The notes: generated from the letters alone by a model not told the origin. DNA of 64,000 nucleotides from Gemmobacter aquarius (GCF_003060865.1 NZ_CP028918.1:1724001-1788000); one strand, 5' to 3'; counted from the first letter of the stretch, positions 20,876 to 30,579 are shown. Program-made: numbers and translations.

Positions 20876-21709
20876 TCAGATCGCCGCCGCGACCGTTTGC
20901 GCCATCGGCGTCGTCGCCCGCCCGATCAGGCGCGACAGAGTGCCCGAATTCTCCTCCAAGGCCCCCCGCGACGCATGCACATCGCTGTCTGCCAGCACAT
21001 GGGCAAAGCCCGCAGGCAGGCCAAAGGACTGCAGGATGCCGGCATAGGTTTCCGGCGGCAGGTCGCTGTAGCCTACCGCCTTGCCAGTCTGCCGCGCCAC
21101 CTCCGCCGCCATCTCGGCCAGCGAATAGGACACATCTCCGCCAAGCTCGTAAACCTTGCCCGAATGCCCGTCACCCAGCGCCACGGCGGCAATCGCCTCG
21201 GCATAATCGGCCCGCGCCGCAGAACTGAACCGCCCCGCGCCCGCCGACCCGATCATCGCCCCCGCGGCAATGGCACCGCCCAGCGATCCGGTGTGGTTTT
21301 CGGTATACCAGCCATTGCGGAGCACGGTATAGCCAAGCCCCGATGCCTTGATATGCGCCTCGGTCGCCTTGTGATCGGCTGCCAGCAGCATGGGCGACGT
21401 ATCGGCCCGCAGCAGGCTGGTATAAATCACCCGCCCAACGCCCGCCGCCTTGGCGGCATCGATCACGCGGGTATGCTGGCCAATGCGATCGTCGAAATCG
21501 TTCGACGAGATCAGCACCAGCGTCTTCACCCCCGCCAACGACGCAAAACTCGCAGGGTCGGTATAATCAAAGGCCCGCGCCTCGACCCCCTTATCGGCAG
21601 CTTTCGCGGGGGAACGCGCAAGGGCAACGGCACTTCCGCCCCGCGCCTTGATTGCGGAAATGGCAAGACGGCCCAATTGGCCCGTGGCTCCGGTAACGGC
21701 GATGGTCAT
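20876..21709 (-). CDS. NAD(P)H-quinone oxidoreductase QorB-like
   Basis: A 277-residue NmrA/SDR-like protein with the N-terminal cofactor loop VTGATGQLGRLA at residues 4-15, followed by SSNDFDDRIGQHTRVIDAAK. This matches the QorB (YtfG) group of NAD(P)H:quinone oxidoreductases. It is divergent from an HxlR-family regulator, the same arrangement as qorB/qorR in other bacteria, which supports the call. The ATG at 21709 is chosen over one 30 bases upstream because it begins at the conserved MTIAVTG. Confidence 0.85.
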   Translation of the reverse strand: MTIAVTGATGQLGRLAISAIKARGGSAVALARSPAKAADKGVEARAFDYTDPASFASLAGVKTLVLISSNDFDDRIGQHTRVIDAAKAAGVGRVIYTSLLRADTSPMLLAADHKATEAHIKASGLGYTVLRNGWYTENHTGSLGGAIAAGAMIGSAGAGRFSSAARADYAEAIAAVALGDGHSGKVYELGGDVSYSLAEMAAEVARQTGKAVGYSDLPPETYAGILQSFGLPAGFAHVLADSDVHASRGALEENSGTLSRLIGRATTPMAQTVAAAI

Positions 21710-21753
21710 GAACAAACTCTCTTTTCGCTGGTTGCCCACCCCAGTTACGCCTT

Positions 21754-21777
21754 TACTTACGAAAAGGAAGTACGTAC
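21754..21777. promoter_or_regulatory. Candidate HxlR operator
   Basis: The short gap between the qorB-like and HxlR genes holds TACTT, 9 bases, AAGTA, running into the palindrome GTACGTAC (21770-21777). TACT/AGTA inverted repeats are also bound by Bacillus regulators of this family (YodB type), though with different spacing. The position, between the divergent starts, is right for an operator. Confidence 0.4.
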
Positions 21778-21813
21778 ATTTCTGTTAGTATGAACTTTTC
21801 ACCAAGGCACCCG

Positions 21814-22185
21814 ATGGACGGCTCTTTCGCCCCGAATGTCCTGCACCCCGCCTGCCCGTCTCGGCAGGTCCTGCACCACCTGACCAGTCGCTGGGGTGCG
21901 CTGGTTCTGGTGGCGCTATCCGGCAAGACGATGCGCTTTTCCGCCCTGCGACGCGCCGTGGGCGATGTCAGCGAACGGATGCTGGCGCAAACCCTGCAAG
22001 GGCTGGAAGCCGACGGCATGGTCACGCGCGTCGCCCATGACGTGGTCCCGCCGCATGTCGATTATTCGCTCACCCCCATCGGGACCGAGGCGGCGGGATT
22101 GGTGCGCCAACTGGCCGCTTGGGTCGAAACCCGCCTGCCAGATATCCTCGCCCACCGCGAATCCGCACCTCACAAGTCGCGGTAA
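21814..22185 (+). CDS. HxlR family transcriptional regulator (QorR-like)
   Basis: A 123-residue winged-helix regulator. From MDGSFAPNVLHPACPSRQVL it contains the conserved CPSRQVLHHLTSRWGALVL segment with a single Cys near residue 14; in several family members this Cys senses quinones or electrophiles. The wing and recognition helix follow (FSALRRAVGDVSERMLAQTL, then VPPHVDYSLTPIG). The ATG at 21814 has aagg 8 bases upstream and matches family length; 21790 is an alternative. It probably represses the divergent qorB-like gene. Its 3' end overlaps hflX by 16 bases. Confidence 0.88.
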   Translation: MDGSFAPNVLHPACPSRQVLHHLTSRWGALVLVALSGKTMRFSALRRAVGDVSERMLAQTLQGLEADGMVTRVAHDVVPPHVDYSLTPIGTEAAGLVRQLAAWVETRLPDILAHRESAPHKSR

Positions 22186-23423
22186 CGCTTTTCCTGCCGC
22201 GCGGTCCAGCGCACCTGAACGGCAAAGCCGGTATCGGTCGCGTTTTCCGACAGCACCACGCCTTCGGCATGCAACCACGCCCGCCGCCGCCCGTCACTGA
22301 ACGGCACGGCGATCAAACGCTCGGTCTTTTCCTCGTCGAAGACGCCGGAAATCACGTCGAGCAGATGCGAAATCCCCTCGCCGGTCAGCGCCGACACCGG
22401 AAACACCCGCTCGCGCGTGGTGGCCTGTGCAGTCAAAGCCTCGCGCTGGCTGGCATCCACAAGGTCAAGCTTGTTCCAAACCTCAAGCTGCGGCGTCCCC
22501 GCACCAACGCCCAAGGATTGCAGGATATCGGCCACATCCTGCGCCTGTTCGCCGCTTTCGGGATGGCTGATATCGCGCACATGCACCACCAGGTCGGCTT
22601 CCAGAACCTCTTCCAGCGTCGCGCGGAAAGCGGCAACCAGTTGCGTCGGCAGGTCCGAGATGAAGCCCACCGTATCGGAAACGATGATCTTGCGCCCCGA
22701 AGGCAGCATCACCCCCCGCATGGTGGGGTCGAGCGTGGCAAAGAGCATGTCCTTTGCCAGCACATCCGCACCGGTCATCCGGTTGAACAGCGTCGATTTG
22801 CCCGCGTTGGTGTAACCCACCAGGGCAACGATCGGGAACGGCACCTTGCGCCGCGCCGCGCGGTGCAATTCGCGCGTCCGTACCACCTTGTCGAGCTGCC
22901 GCTTAAGGCGGATCACCTGATCGTCGATGGCCCTGCGGTCCGCCTCGATCTGCGTCTCGCCCGGACCGCCGACGAAGCCGAAGCCGCCGCGCTGCCGTTC
23001 AAGGTGGGTCCAGGCCCGCACCAGCCGCGTGCGCTGATAGGACAGCGCGGCCAGTTCCACCTGCAACACGCCTTCGCGCGTGCGTGCCCTGTCGGCAAAG
23101 ATTTCGAGGATCAGGCCGGTCCGATCCAGCAGCTTGACCTCCCATTCCTTTTCGAGATTGCGCTGCTGCACGGGCGACACCGGCCCGTCCACCAGCACAA
23201 GCCCCACGTTCAATTCGTGGAACTTGTCGTGCAATTCCTTGACCTTGCCCGACCCGAACAGCATCCCCGGCTGCAAGCGCGGCAGGCGCACCACTTCGGC
23301 CCCCACCACCTCCATGTCTGGAAGTGCGGCGGCAAGACTGACCGCCTCGGCCAAGCCATGCTCGGGCAAGCGCCGCGAGCGGTCGTTGCGGATATCGGGA
23401 TGCAGCACATAAGCGCGCATCAC
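22170..23423 (-). CDS. hflX: Ribosome-splitting GTPase HflX
   Basis: About 417 residues. The N-terminal HflX domain includes FGSGKVKELHDKFHELNVGL and QVELAALSYQRTRLVRAWTH, followed by the glycine-rich linker and the G domain (VALVGYTNAGKSTLFN, then DTVGFISDLP and NKLD). HflX rescues stalled ribosomes by splitting them. It follows hfq on the same strand. The sequence before the ATG stays open and acidic (DLPEDDEDDLLPYRREERDR) back to the hfq stop but contains no ATG, so the real start is uncertain; GTG at 23426 is also possible. Confidence 0.93.
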   Translation of the reverse strand: MMRAYVLHPDIRNDRSRRLPEHGLAEAVSLAAALPDMEVVGAEVVRLPRLQPGMLFGSGKVKELHDKFHELNVGLVLVDGPVSPVQQRNLEKEWEVKLLDRTGLILEIFADRARTREGVLQVELAALSYQRTRLVRAWTHLERQRGGFGFVGGPGETQIEADRRAIDDQVIRLKRQLDKVVRTRELHRAARRKVPFPIVALVGYTNAGKSTLFNRMTGADVLAKDMLFATLDPTMRGVMLPSGRKIIVSDTVGFISDLPTQLVAAFRATLEEVLEADLVVHVRDISHPESGEQAQDVADILQSLGVGAGTPQLEVWNKLDLVDASQREALTAQATTRERVFPVSALTGEGISHLLDVISGVFDEEKTERLIAVPFSDGRRRAWLHAEGVVLSENATDTGFAVQVRWTARQEKRYRDL

Positions 23424-23503
23424 CTCGGCGGCGGTAGAACGGTCACGCTCTTCCCGCCGATACGGCAGGAGGTCGTCTTCGTCATCTTCTGGCAGGTCGG
23501 TAA

Positions 23504-23737
23504 TCAGTCTTCGCCTTCATAAAGGTTGATCGGCGCGCCCGGCATGATGGTCGAAATCGCATGCTTGTAGACCAGCTGCGATTGCCCGTCCCGGCGCAGA
23601 AGAACGCAAAAATTGTCGAACCAGGTGATCACGCCCTGCAACTTTACGCCGTTGATCAGGAAAATGGTGACCGGAACCTTGGCCTTCCGCACATGATTAA
23701 GAAACGCGTCCTGCAAATTTTGTTTGTCGCTGGCCAT
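23504..23737 (-). CDS. hfq: RNA chaperone Hfq
   Basis: A 77-residue Sm-like RNA-binding protein forming hexamers that pair small RNAs with mRNAs. It runs [20 protein letters not shown], then [20 protein letters not shown] (Sm1) and the Sm2 motif YKHAIST. It ends at [11 protein letters not shown], the short alphaproteobacterial tail. A frame extending upstream to 23932 is not supported. It lies between trkH and hflX on the minus strand, the known Rhodobacter order. An hfq-hflX unit is common in proteobacteria. Confidence 0.97.
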   Translation of the reverse strand: MASDKQNLQDAFLNHVRKAKVPVTIFLINGVKLQGVITWFDNFCVLLRRDGQSQLVYKHAISTIMPGAPINLYEGED

Positions 23738-23897
23738 TTTTTGTCTTTGCCTTTTTTCTTGGTCTTGTCGCGCAATCCCGGTCGCTCCTGTGTCCCTCGC
23801 ACAGGTCAGCGGCCCAACGGGTAAAGTATGGTACGGGTTGCGCCGAGTTTCCAGCGCGAAAATCCCGATTTGCGTATCTTGCCCTGAATTGCCGGTG

Positions 23898-25412
23898 TCA
23901 GCGTCGCCAGACGTCGGGTGACAAAAGCACAAGGATCGCCAAGAGTTCGACCCGGCCCAGCACCATCACGCCCGCCAAAATCACCTTCGGCTCCGGCCCA
24001 AGGGCCGCATAGCTAAGCGGATCGGTCGCTGCAATCTCGGCCAAGGGACCAGACGAGGTCAGCGCGGCCACCGTCAGGATCATCGCCGGTTCGAACTCCA
24101 CGCCAACAAGCGTCAGCAAGGCGATCGAAACCCCTATCGCGCAGGCGAACAGGATGAAGAAGATCCAGGCCGTATAGGCCCCTTCCCCCCGCAACCGGCG
24201 CAGGGTCGCACCGGCCCCGCCGATGGAATTGGGATGCACCAATCGTTCCAGCTCGCGTTCGCCCTGCCGCAGCAGCGCATAGACCCGCAACAGCTTGACC
24301 CCGCCCGCCGTGGTGGCAATCCCGCCGCCAAAGATCGCCAGACCCGCCAGCACCAGACCCGGCGTTCCCAGCCCCGACCACCCCGTCGCCGCCTGCCAGT
24401 CGACCGAGACAAAGCCCGTCGTCGTAAGGAACGACAACGTCGTAAAGGCCCCGCCCCACAGCGCGTGGAGGGCGCTTGCCACGCTGTCCGCCGCATCTTC
24501 GGGCGCGTAAAGCCAATGCCGCAGGAACAACAGCACCGGCAGGACCACCACGATCGACAGGCCCAGCCGCACCTCGGGGTCGTTGACCAACCGCGCGCCA
24601 CGGTCGTAAAGCGCCGCTCCCGGCCAGGCCCGGCGCGACAGTGCCGCCAGCAGCACAACAAACACCGCCATCTCGCCCCAAAGCCCCGAAGCCGCCCCCT
24701 CCAGCCCCCCTACCGGACTGATCCCGCTGGTCGAAACCGACGACATCGCGTGACAGAAGGCCACAAGGCTGCGTTCCCCCGCAATGACAAGAACCCCCCA
24801 CAAAATCACAGTCAGCCCGACATAGGCAGGAAAGACTGCAGCCCCTTGCTGCGCCATCCGGCGGGCGGGGGTGGCGGTATGGGTGATCTGGCTCAACCCT
24901 TCCGCACTGCGCCCCGGCACCTTGCCCGATACCACCTCGACCCCGCCAAGATTCATCGGCGCGAGGATCGCAATTCCTGCCACAAGGATGAAGAACCCGC
25001 CCATCCAGCCCACCAGCGCCCGCCACAAATGTACCGATTCGGGTAACCGGTCCACGTCATAGACCGTGGCCCCCGTGGTGGTGAAGGATGACACCATTTC
25101 GAACCAAGCGTTGATGAAACGCGTGTCGCCCAAGGCTTCGTATACCGGCAAGGCCATCGCGAAGGGCAGAACGGCATAGGCCAGCACCAGCGCGGCAAGG
25201 CTGGCCCGCACCGGATTGCGGGGCCGCCGGTTTGCCACCGCGATCCCGATCATGCCGGTCAGAACCAGCAAGATCAGGCTGGAGTAGAAGAACGCCCGCG
25301 CCGTCTTGTGGTCGGAATGGATCACCGCATGCGATGCAGGAAGCCACATCGCCACCGCCGTCAGCCCCAAGAGCAACAGCAAAAGCGGCAGATCGGCCAG
25401 ACGCCGCAGCAT
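23898..25412 (-). CDS. trkH: Potassium uptake channel subunit TrkH
   Basis: A 504-residue inner-membrane K+ uptake protein with about ten transmembrane segments and four internal pore repeats, each with a selectivity-filter-like turn such as [20 protein letters not shown] and [10 protein letters not shown]. It starts at [20 protein letters not shown]. Its ATG overlaps the trkA stop (TGATG), so the two are translated together. TrkH needs TrkA for gating by nucleotides. The trkAH pair follows ntrYX, as in Rhodobacter. Confidence 0.95.
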   Translation of the reverse strand: MLRRLADLPLLLLLLGLTAVAMWLPASHAVIHSDHKTARAFFYSSLILLVLTGMIGIAVANRRPRNPVRASLAALVLAYAVLPFAMALPVYEALGDTRFINAWFEMVSSFTTTGATVYDVDRLPESVHLWRALVGWMGGFFILVAGIAILAPMNLGGVEVVSGKVPGRSAEGLSQITHTATPARRMAQQGAAVFPAYVGLTVILWGVLVIAGERSLVAFCHAMSSVSTSGISPVGGLEGAASGLWGEMAVFVVLLAALSRRAWPGAALYDRGARLVNDPEVRLGLSIVVVLPVLLFLRHWLYAPEDAADSVASALHALWGGAFTTLSFLTTTGFVSVDWQAATGWSGLGTPGLVLAGLAIFGGGIATTAGGVKLLRVYALLRQGERELERLVHPNSIGGAGATLRRLRGEGAYTAWIFFILFACAIGVSIALLTLVGVEFEPAMILTVAALTSSGPLAEIAATDPLSYAALGPEPKVILAGVMVLGRVELLAILVLLSPDVWRR

Positions 25413-26788
25413 CAGAAAAAGTCGATCGAGACTTGCAGCAACCGCTCGACCTCGCGCACATCGGACGCCATCACGAAAAGCGCGATCACATCGCCCGCCT
25501 CGATCCGCAAATCGCCCGTGGGTTTCACCACCTTTTCGCCCTTCATCAGCGCGCCGACCAGCACGCCTTCGGGAAATTCGACATCCCTGATCAGCTTTCC
25601 CGCCAGTGGCGAGGTCGACAGCACCTGCGCCTCGATCATCTCGGCCTCGCTGTCGCCGAGCGAATAGATCGCCCGCACCTTGCCATGCCGGATATGGCGC
25701 AGGATCGACGACACCGTGGTTGCCCGCGGGTTGATATAGGCGTCGATATCCAGCGGCCCCATCAGGGGCGCAAGCGTCGGGTCGTTCACCAGCGCGATCG
25801 ACATCTTGCAGCCCGCCTGCTTGGCGCGCACGGCGACAAGGATGTTGGTCTTGTCGTCATCGGTCACCGCCAGCACCGCATCGGCGCGGTCGATGGCGGC
25901 TTCCATCAGGATGTCCATATCCATCCCGTCGCCGTTCAGCACGATGGTCCGCTCCAGCGCGTCGGCCGCCCGTTCGGCCACGGCGCGGTTCTTCTCGATC
26001 ACCTTGGCACGCACCCTGTCGGTCCGCGCCTCAAGCGCGCGGGCCACGCCAAGGCCCACGTTGCCCCCGCCGATTATGACGATGCGTTCCTGCTTTTTCG
26101 TTTGCTTTCCAAAGATTTCCAAGGCGCGGTTCACGTCCTCGGAATGGGCAAAGACGTAAATCTGGTCTGCGGCGAACAACTGGTCGCCCGCTTCGGGTGC
26201 GAACAGCCGTCCGTCGCGGCGCACCCCCACCACGATGGCCCGCAGCGAAGGGAACAACTCGTTCAACTGCCGCAGCGGCGTGTTCAGAACCGGACAATCC
26301 CCGTCCAGCTGGATGCCCAAAAGCTGCGCTCGGCCCAGCATGAAACTTTCTGTGTCAAAGGTCGCGGGTGCGGCCAGCCGCTGCAAGGCCGCCTCGGCCA
26401 CCTCGCGCTCGGGGCTGATCACCACGTCGATGGGCAGGTGGTCACGGCGGTAAAGGTCGGAATAGATCGCATCCAGATAGCTTTGCGCCCGCAGCCGCGC
26501 GATTTTGCGGGGTACAGAAAAGATCGAATGGGCGACCTGACAGGCCACCATGTTCACCTCGTCCGAATGGGTCGCGGCGATGATCATGTCGGCATCCCGC
26601 GCCCCGGCCTTTTCAAGCACATCGGGATACGAGGCAAATCCGACGACGCCCTGCACATCCAGCGTATCCGACGCCCGCCGCACCAGATCGGCGTTCACGT
26701 CGATCAGCGTCACGTCGTTCTTCTCGCCCGACAACTGGCGGGCAATCTGCCAGCCGACCTGCCCCGCGCCGCAGATGATCACCTTCAT
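25412..26788 (-). CDS. trkA: Trk potassium uptake regulator TrkA
   Basis: A 458-residue cytosolic gating protein for TrkH. It contains two RCK_N (NAD-binding) domains: MKVIICGAGQVGWQIARQLS at the N-terminus and IVIIGGGNVGLGVARALEAR near residue 233, each followed by an RCK_C domain. Length equals the usual two-repeat TrkA. It lies 73 bases after ntrX and overlaps the next gene, trkH, by one base. Confidence 0.96.
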   Translation of the reverse strand: MKVIICGAGQVGWQIARQLSGEKNDVTLIDVNADLVRRASDTLDVQGVVGFASYPDVLEKAGARDADMIIAATHSDEVNMVACQVAHSIFSVPRKIARLRAQSYLDAIYSDLYRRDHLPIDVVISPEREVAEAALQRLAAPATFDTESFMLGRAQLLGIQLDGDCPVLNTPLRQLNELFPSLRAIVVGVRRDGRLFAPEAGDQLFAADQIYVFAHSEDVNRALEIFGKQTKKQERIVIIGGGNVGLGVARALEARTDRVRAKVIEKNRAVAERAADALERTIVLNGDGMDMDILMEAAIDRADAVLAVTDDDKTNILVAVRAKQAGCKMSIALVNDPTLAPLMGPLDIDAYINPRATTVSSILRHIRHGKVRAIYSLGDSEAEMIEAQVLSTSPLAGKLIRDVEFPEGVLVGALMKGEKVVKPTGDLRIEAGDVIALFVMASDVREVERLLQVSIDFF

Positions 26789-26861
26789 GCAAGCCTCCGG
26801 TCGCCGCTGTGCGAGGCGTTGTCTTGGCAGAGGATGACATGCCGGTCAACCGGCGCAGGCC

Positions 26862-28295
26862 TCACACCGCTTCGTCCTCGTCCTCGTCCACCCCGTCGAA
26901 ATCCTCGTCCAGCCGCGCCATGCGCCCGCCCGATTTCGCCGTGGTGACAACGCCAAGCGATTTCAGCTTGCGGTGCAACGCCGACCGCTCCATGCCCACG
27001 AAACTGGCGGTGCGGCTGATATTGCCGCCGAAGCGGTTGATCTGGGTCAGCAGATACTCGCGCTCGAACACCTCGCGGGCCTCGCGCAGCGGCAGCGTGG
27101 CCATGGCCCCGCCCAGCACCAGACGGTTGCCCTCGCCGGTCGGAGCCTCTTGCCCCGGCAACTCGCGCGCCTCGATCAGCCCCGGCCCGTCGCCCAATAT
27201 AAGCACCCGCTCGATCACGTTGCGTAACTGCCGCACGTTTCCGGGCCATGGCATGGTCTGCAACATCGCCTCGGCCTCGCTTGTCAGTTCGCGCAGGGGC
27301 AGGCCCTGACCGCGATGGAACAGATCGATGAAATGCCGCGTCAGTTCCGGAATATCCTCGCGCCGCTCCTCAAGGCTCGGCACCGCGATCGGCACCACGT
27401 TCAGCCGGTCATACAGTTCCTGCCGGAAGCGCCCCGCCGCGATTTCAGCCCGCAGGTCGCGCGTGGTCGAGGAAATCACCCGCAGATCGACCCGCACCTT
27501 GTCGGTCCCGCCGGCCCGCGTGAATTGCTGCTCGGTCAGCACGCGCAAGATCTTCGATTGTGTTCCCACCGGCATATCGGCCACTTCGTCGAAATAGACG
27601 ACCCCGCCATGCCCCTGTTCCAGCAAGCCCTTCTCGACCCCGCGCTCGGATGTCTCGCGTCCGAACAGCACCTCTTCCATCCGTTCCGGTTCGATCGTCG
27701 CCGACGACACCGAAATGAACGGCGCCCCTGCACGGTTCGAGTTCACATGGACATAGCGCGCCGCCATCTCCTTGCCCGAACCGGCAGGTCCGGTCAGCAT
27801 CACCCGCCCGTTCGATTTCGTCACCTTGTCCAACTGCGCCTTCAGCGCCTTGAACGCGGGGCTCGACCCCAGCATCTCGGTGCTGCTCACATCCTTGCGC
27901 CGCAACTCGATGTTCTCGCGGCGCAGGCGGCTCGTTTCCATCGCGCGGCTCACCACCACCATCAACTGGTCGATGTTGAAGGGCTTTTCGATGAAGTCAT
28001 AGGCCCCCTGTTTGATCGCGGCGACCGCAATCTCGATATTGCCATGCCCCGAGATGATGACGACCGGCACGTCGGGATTGTCGCGCTTGACCGTCTTCAA
28101 AATGTCGATCCCGTCCATCCGGCTGTCCTTCAGCCAGATATCGAGGATCATCAGCGCGGGCGGCTCGGCGTTGATTTCGGCCATGCAGGCATCGGAAGTG
28201 CCAGCCAGACGCACCTGATACCCCTCGTCCTTCAGGATATCGGCGATCAGCTCGCGGATGTCTTTTTCGTCGTCTACGATCAGGATGCTGCTCAT
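26862..28295 (-). CDS. ntrX: Response regulator NtrX, lacking the GAFTGA motif
   Basis: A 477-residue NtrC-family regulator. The receiver domain has Asp52 in MILDIWLKDS. The AAA+ domain has Walker A TGPAGSGKE at about 168-176 and Walker B VVYFDEVADM. A C-terminal helix-turn-helix follows (INRFGGNISRTASFVGMERS). The loop that normally carries GAFTGA, the sigma-54 contact, instead reads LFGRETSERGVEKGLLEQ. The partner kinase NtrY is encoded just upstream. NtrYX affects nitrogen use, respiration and envelope in alphaproteobacteria. Confidence 0.95.
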   Translation of the reverse strand: MSSILIVDDEKDIRELIADILKDEGYQVRLAGTSDACMAEINAEPPALMILDIWLKDSRMDGIDILKTVKRDNPDVPVVIISGHGNIEIAVAAIKQGAYDFIEKPFNIDQLMVVVSRAMETSRLRRENIELRRKDVSSTEMLGSSPAFKALKAQLDKVTKSNGRVMLTGPAGSGKEMAARYVHVNSNRAGAPFISVSSATIEPERMEEVLFGRETSERGVEKGLLEQGHGGVVYFDEVADMPVGTQSKILRVLTEQQFTRAGGTDKVRVDLRVISSTTRDLRAEIAAGRFRQELYDRLNVVPIAVPSLEERREDIPELTRHFIDLFHRGQGLPLRELTSEAEAMLQTMPWPGNVRQLRNVIERVLILGDGPGLIEARELPGQEAPTGEGNRLVLGGAMATLPLREAREVFEREYLLTQINRFGGNISRTASFVGMERSALHRKLKSLGVVTTAKSGGRMARLDEDFDGVDEDEDEAV

Positions 28296-30579
28296 GATCC
28301 CCCTCGGTGGCGGTCAGCGTTTCATTTGCGGCTTGTGCCGCCTGTTTCTTGGGCCGTGCTGCACGTGCAGCCCTCGGCAAGCGCAACTCGGCCATTGCGC
28401 CCTGATGGTCGTTTCCGTCGAACACCGGCGCATCGAGCAAAGCCAGCGTTCCGCCATGCTCCTCGATGATCTTCTTGACGATGGGCAGGCCCAGTCCTGT
28501 GCCCTTTTCCCGCGTGGTCACATAAGGCTCGAAAAGCCGCGCCCTATCGGGGGGCAGGCCCGTCCCGTTGTCCATGATCCGGATCACCGCAGCGTCGGGT
28601 TCGGTCACGAACTCGACGCGGATTTCAGGAACGAAGCCGTCCGAAATGCCGGTTTCGCGATAACTTTCAATCGCTTCACCGGCGTTCTTGATCAGGTTCG
28701 TCAGCGCCTGCGAAATCATCGAGCCGTCGACCTCCATCAGCACGGGCCCTTCGGGCAGCGTCTTGCGGAAGGTCACCCCCGGCTGGCCGCTTTCCTGCAA
28801 CAACAGCGCGTCGCGCAAGATCGCGCCAAGGTCGGTCTCGCGGCGGTCAGGCTCGGGCATTCGCGCGAATTTGGAAAATTCATCGACGATCCGGCGCAGG
28901 TCGTTGGTCTGGCGCACGATCACGTCGGTATACTGGTCCAGATCCTCGGGCACGGAAACCTGACTGCGGAACTTGCGCTTGATGCGTTCAGCCGACAGCG
29001 CGATCGGCGTCAGGGGGTTCTTGATCTCGTGCGCGATGCGGCGTGCCACATCACCCCAGGCCGCCATCCGCTGCGCGCTGACCAGATCGGTCACATCGTC
29101 AAAGGCCACGACATAGCCTTCCAGCCGTCCCTGCTCGCTCCGCCGGACCGACATCCGAACCAGCAGGCTTTCCAGCTTGCCCTTGCGCGTCAGCCGCACC
29201 TCTTCCTGCGCCGCGGGCATCGCACCGTCGCGCAGACGCTCGAACAGATGCGCGAATTCCGGCACTGCGACCGACAGGGGCACTTCCGAAGACCCGTCGC
29301 TGATATCCAAAAGCCGTTCCGCCGCGCGGTTGGCGAAGTCCACACGCCCCTCGCTGTCCAGCCCGATCACGCCTGCCGTGACATTCGACAGGACCGAATC
29401 GAACAGCCGCCGCCGCCGTTCCGTCTGGCTGTGGCTGACCACAAGCGCGTCGCGCTGCCCTTTCAACTGCCGCGTCATCTGGTTGAACAGCCGCCCCAGC
29501 ATGGCGATCTCGTCATCGCCCTCGTCCTCGACCACCTGCACATCCAGATCGCCCGCGCCGACCCTTTGCGCCGCACCGGCCAGACGCCCCACGGGCCGCG
29601 ACAACCGCTCGGCAAACCAAAGCCCGACCCAGACCGCCGCGAGGATCAGGATCAGCGCGAACCCCAGATACAACAGCCCGAACTCGAACAAGAGCCGCCC
29701 GCGTTCGCTTTCCAGCTGGTGGTACAGGTTCACCGTCGCCCGCGTCTCGTCGAGCAGCGACAGGATCGACCCGTCCACCGTGCGCGAGACATAAAGATAG
29801 CGGTCCGCAAAGGCATCAAGATGGACAAGCGCGCGGAATTCGTTATTTGCCCAATCCTGAATAAGAACCGTTTCTCCGGCCCTTGCGCGGTCTAGTTCAT
29901 CTAGCGTCGGGGTTTCGAAATCGAACAGATAGCTCCGCTCGCCCCGCGTCCGCAACGCCCCGCCGCCGTCGATCAGATAGGCCTCTTTCAACCCGCGCTG
30001 GATGGTCGATTGCGCCTGCGTCAGGAAAGGACGCATCTGGCTGTCTTCCAGAAAGAATGCCGATTGTTTTTGCAGGTTCAGATCGGCCGCCAGTTTTCCG
30101 GCGTCGTTGACCAGATCCTGCCGGTGTTCGGCCTCATAGGCTTCGGCTGCCGCCATGCTCGTGCCCACGACAGACCGCACCCGATCGGAAAACCAGCCCT
30201 CGAGGCCAAAGTTTACCGTCACCACCGCAAAGACGGCCACCAGCACGGTCGGCACCAACGCCACACCCGCGAAAACCCCCGTCAGCCGCATATGCAACCG
30301 CGATCCTGCCGACTGGCTGCGCCTGTCCGAAACGATCCGCACCACCCGCGCCATGACAAGCGTGGCTGCAATCAGGATATAGACAAGGTCCACCAGCAGG
30401 ATCAGCCGCAGCGCCGGCGAATTGCCGCCTTGATTCAGCGGGCCGAACGCCAGAAACGTACCCACCGCCAGCAACGGCCCCAGAAACACCAGACCAAAGG
30501 TCATGGCGTTCTGCACCTGCCGTTTGCGGCGCAACCGCACCAGCCTTGCCCAAGTGTCGCTTCCGACCGTGCGATGCAC
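27997..30579 (-). CDS. ntrY: Membrane histidine kinase NtrY (3' end questionable)
   Basis: A sensor kinase with membrane segments at about residues 28-48, 55-80, 95-115 and 290-310, a periplasmic loop, HAMP, PAS, H-box [20 protein letters not shown] and ATPase motifs NLIKNAGEA and GTGLGLPIVKK. GTG at 30579 has agggggg 5 bases upstream and is preferred over a GTG at 30621. The frame stays open to 27997, a 299-base overlap with ntrX that reads as Arg-rich nonsense. Adding one base to the C run at 28299-28303 would end the protein at EGGS with a TGA at 28292-28294, overlapping the ntrX ATG by 4 bases. Confidence 0.92.
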   Translation of the reverse strand: MHRTVGSDTWARLVRLRRKRQVQNAMTFGLVFLGPLLAVGTFLAFGPLNQGGNSPALRLILLVDLVYILIAATLVMARVVRIVSDRRSQSAGSRLHMRLTGVFAGVALVPTVLVAVFAVVTVNFGLEGWFSDRVRSVVGTSMAAAEAYEAEHRQDLVNDAGKLAADLNLQKQSAFFLEDSQMRPFLTQAQSTIQRGLKEAYLIDGGGALRTRGERSYLFDFETPTLDELDRARAGETVLIQDWANNEFRALVHLDAFADRYLYVSRTVDGSILSLLDETRATVNLYHQLESERGRLLFEFGLLYLGFALILILAAVWVGLWFAERLSRPVGRLAGAAQRVGAGDLDVQVVEDEGDDEIAMLGRLFNQMTRQLKGQRDALVVSHSQTERRRRLFDSVLSNVTAGVIGLDSEGRVDFANRAAERLLDISDGSSEVPLSVAVPEFAHLFERLRDGAMPAAQEEVRLTRKGKLESLLVRMSVRRSEQGRLEGYVVAFDDVTDLVSAQRMAAWGDVARRIAHEIKNPLTPIALSAERIKRKFRSQVSVPEDLDQYTDVIVRQTNDLRRIVDEFSKFARMPEPDRRETDLGAILRDALLLQESGQPGVTFRKTLPEGPVLMEVDGSMISQALTNLIKNAGEAIESYRETGISDGFVPEIRVEFVTEPDAAVIRIMDNGTGLPPDRARLFEPYVTTREKGTGLGLPIVKKIIEEHGGTLALLDAPVFDGNDHQGAMAELRLPRAARAARPKKQAAQAANETLTATEGDHEQHPDRRRRKRHPRADRRYPEGRGVSGASGWHFRCLHGRNQRRAARADDPRYLAEGQPDGRDRHFEDGQARQSRRAGRHHLGAWQYRDCGRRDQTGGL

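Noticed and set aside
28316..29895. 545-codon plus-strand frame opposite ntrY
   Set aside because: Shadow of the ntrY kinase domains; His/Arg-rich without any domain.
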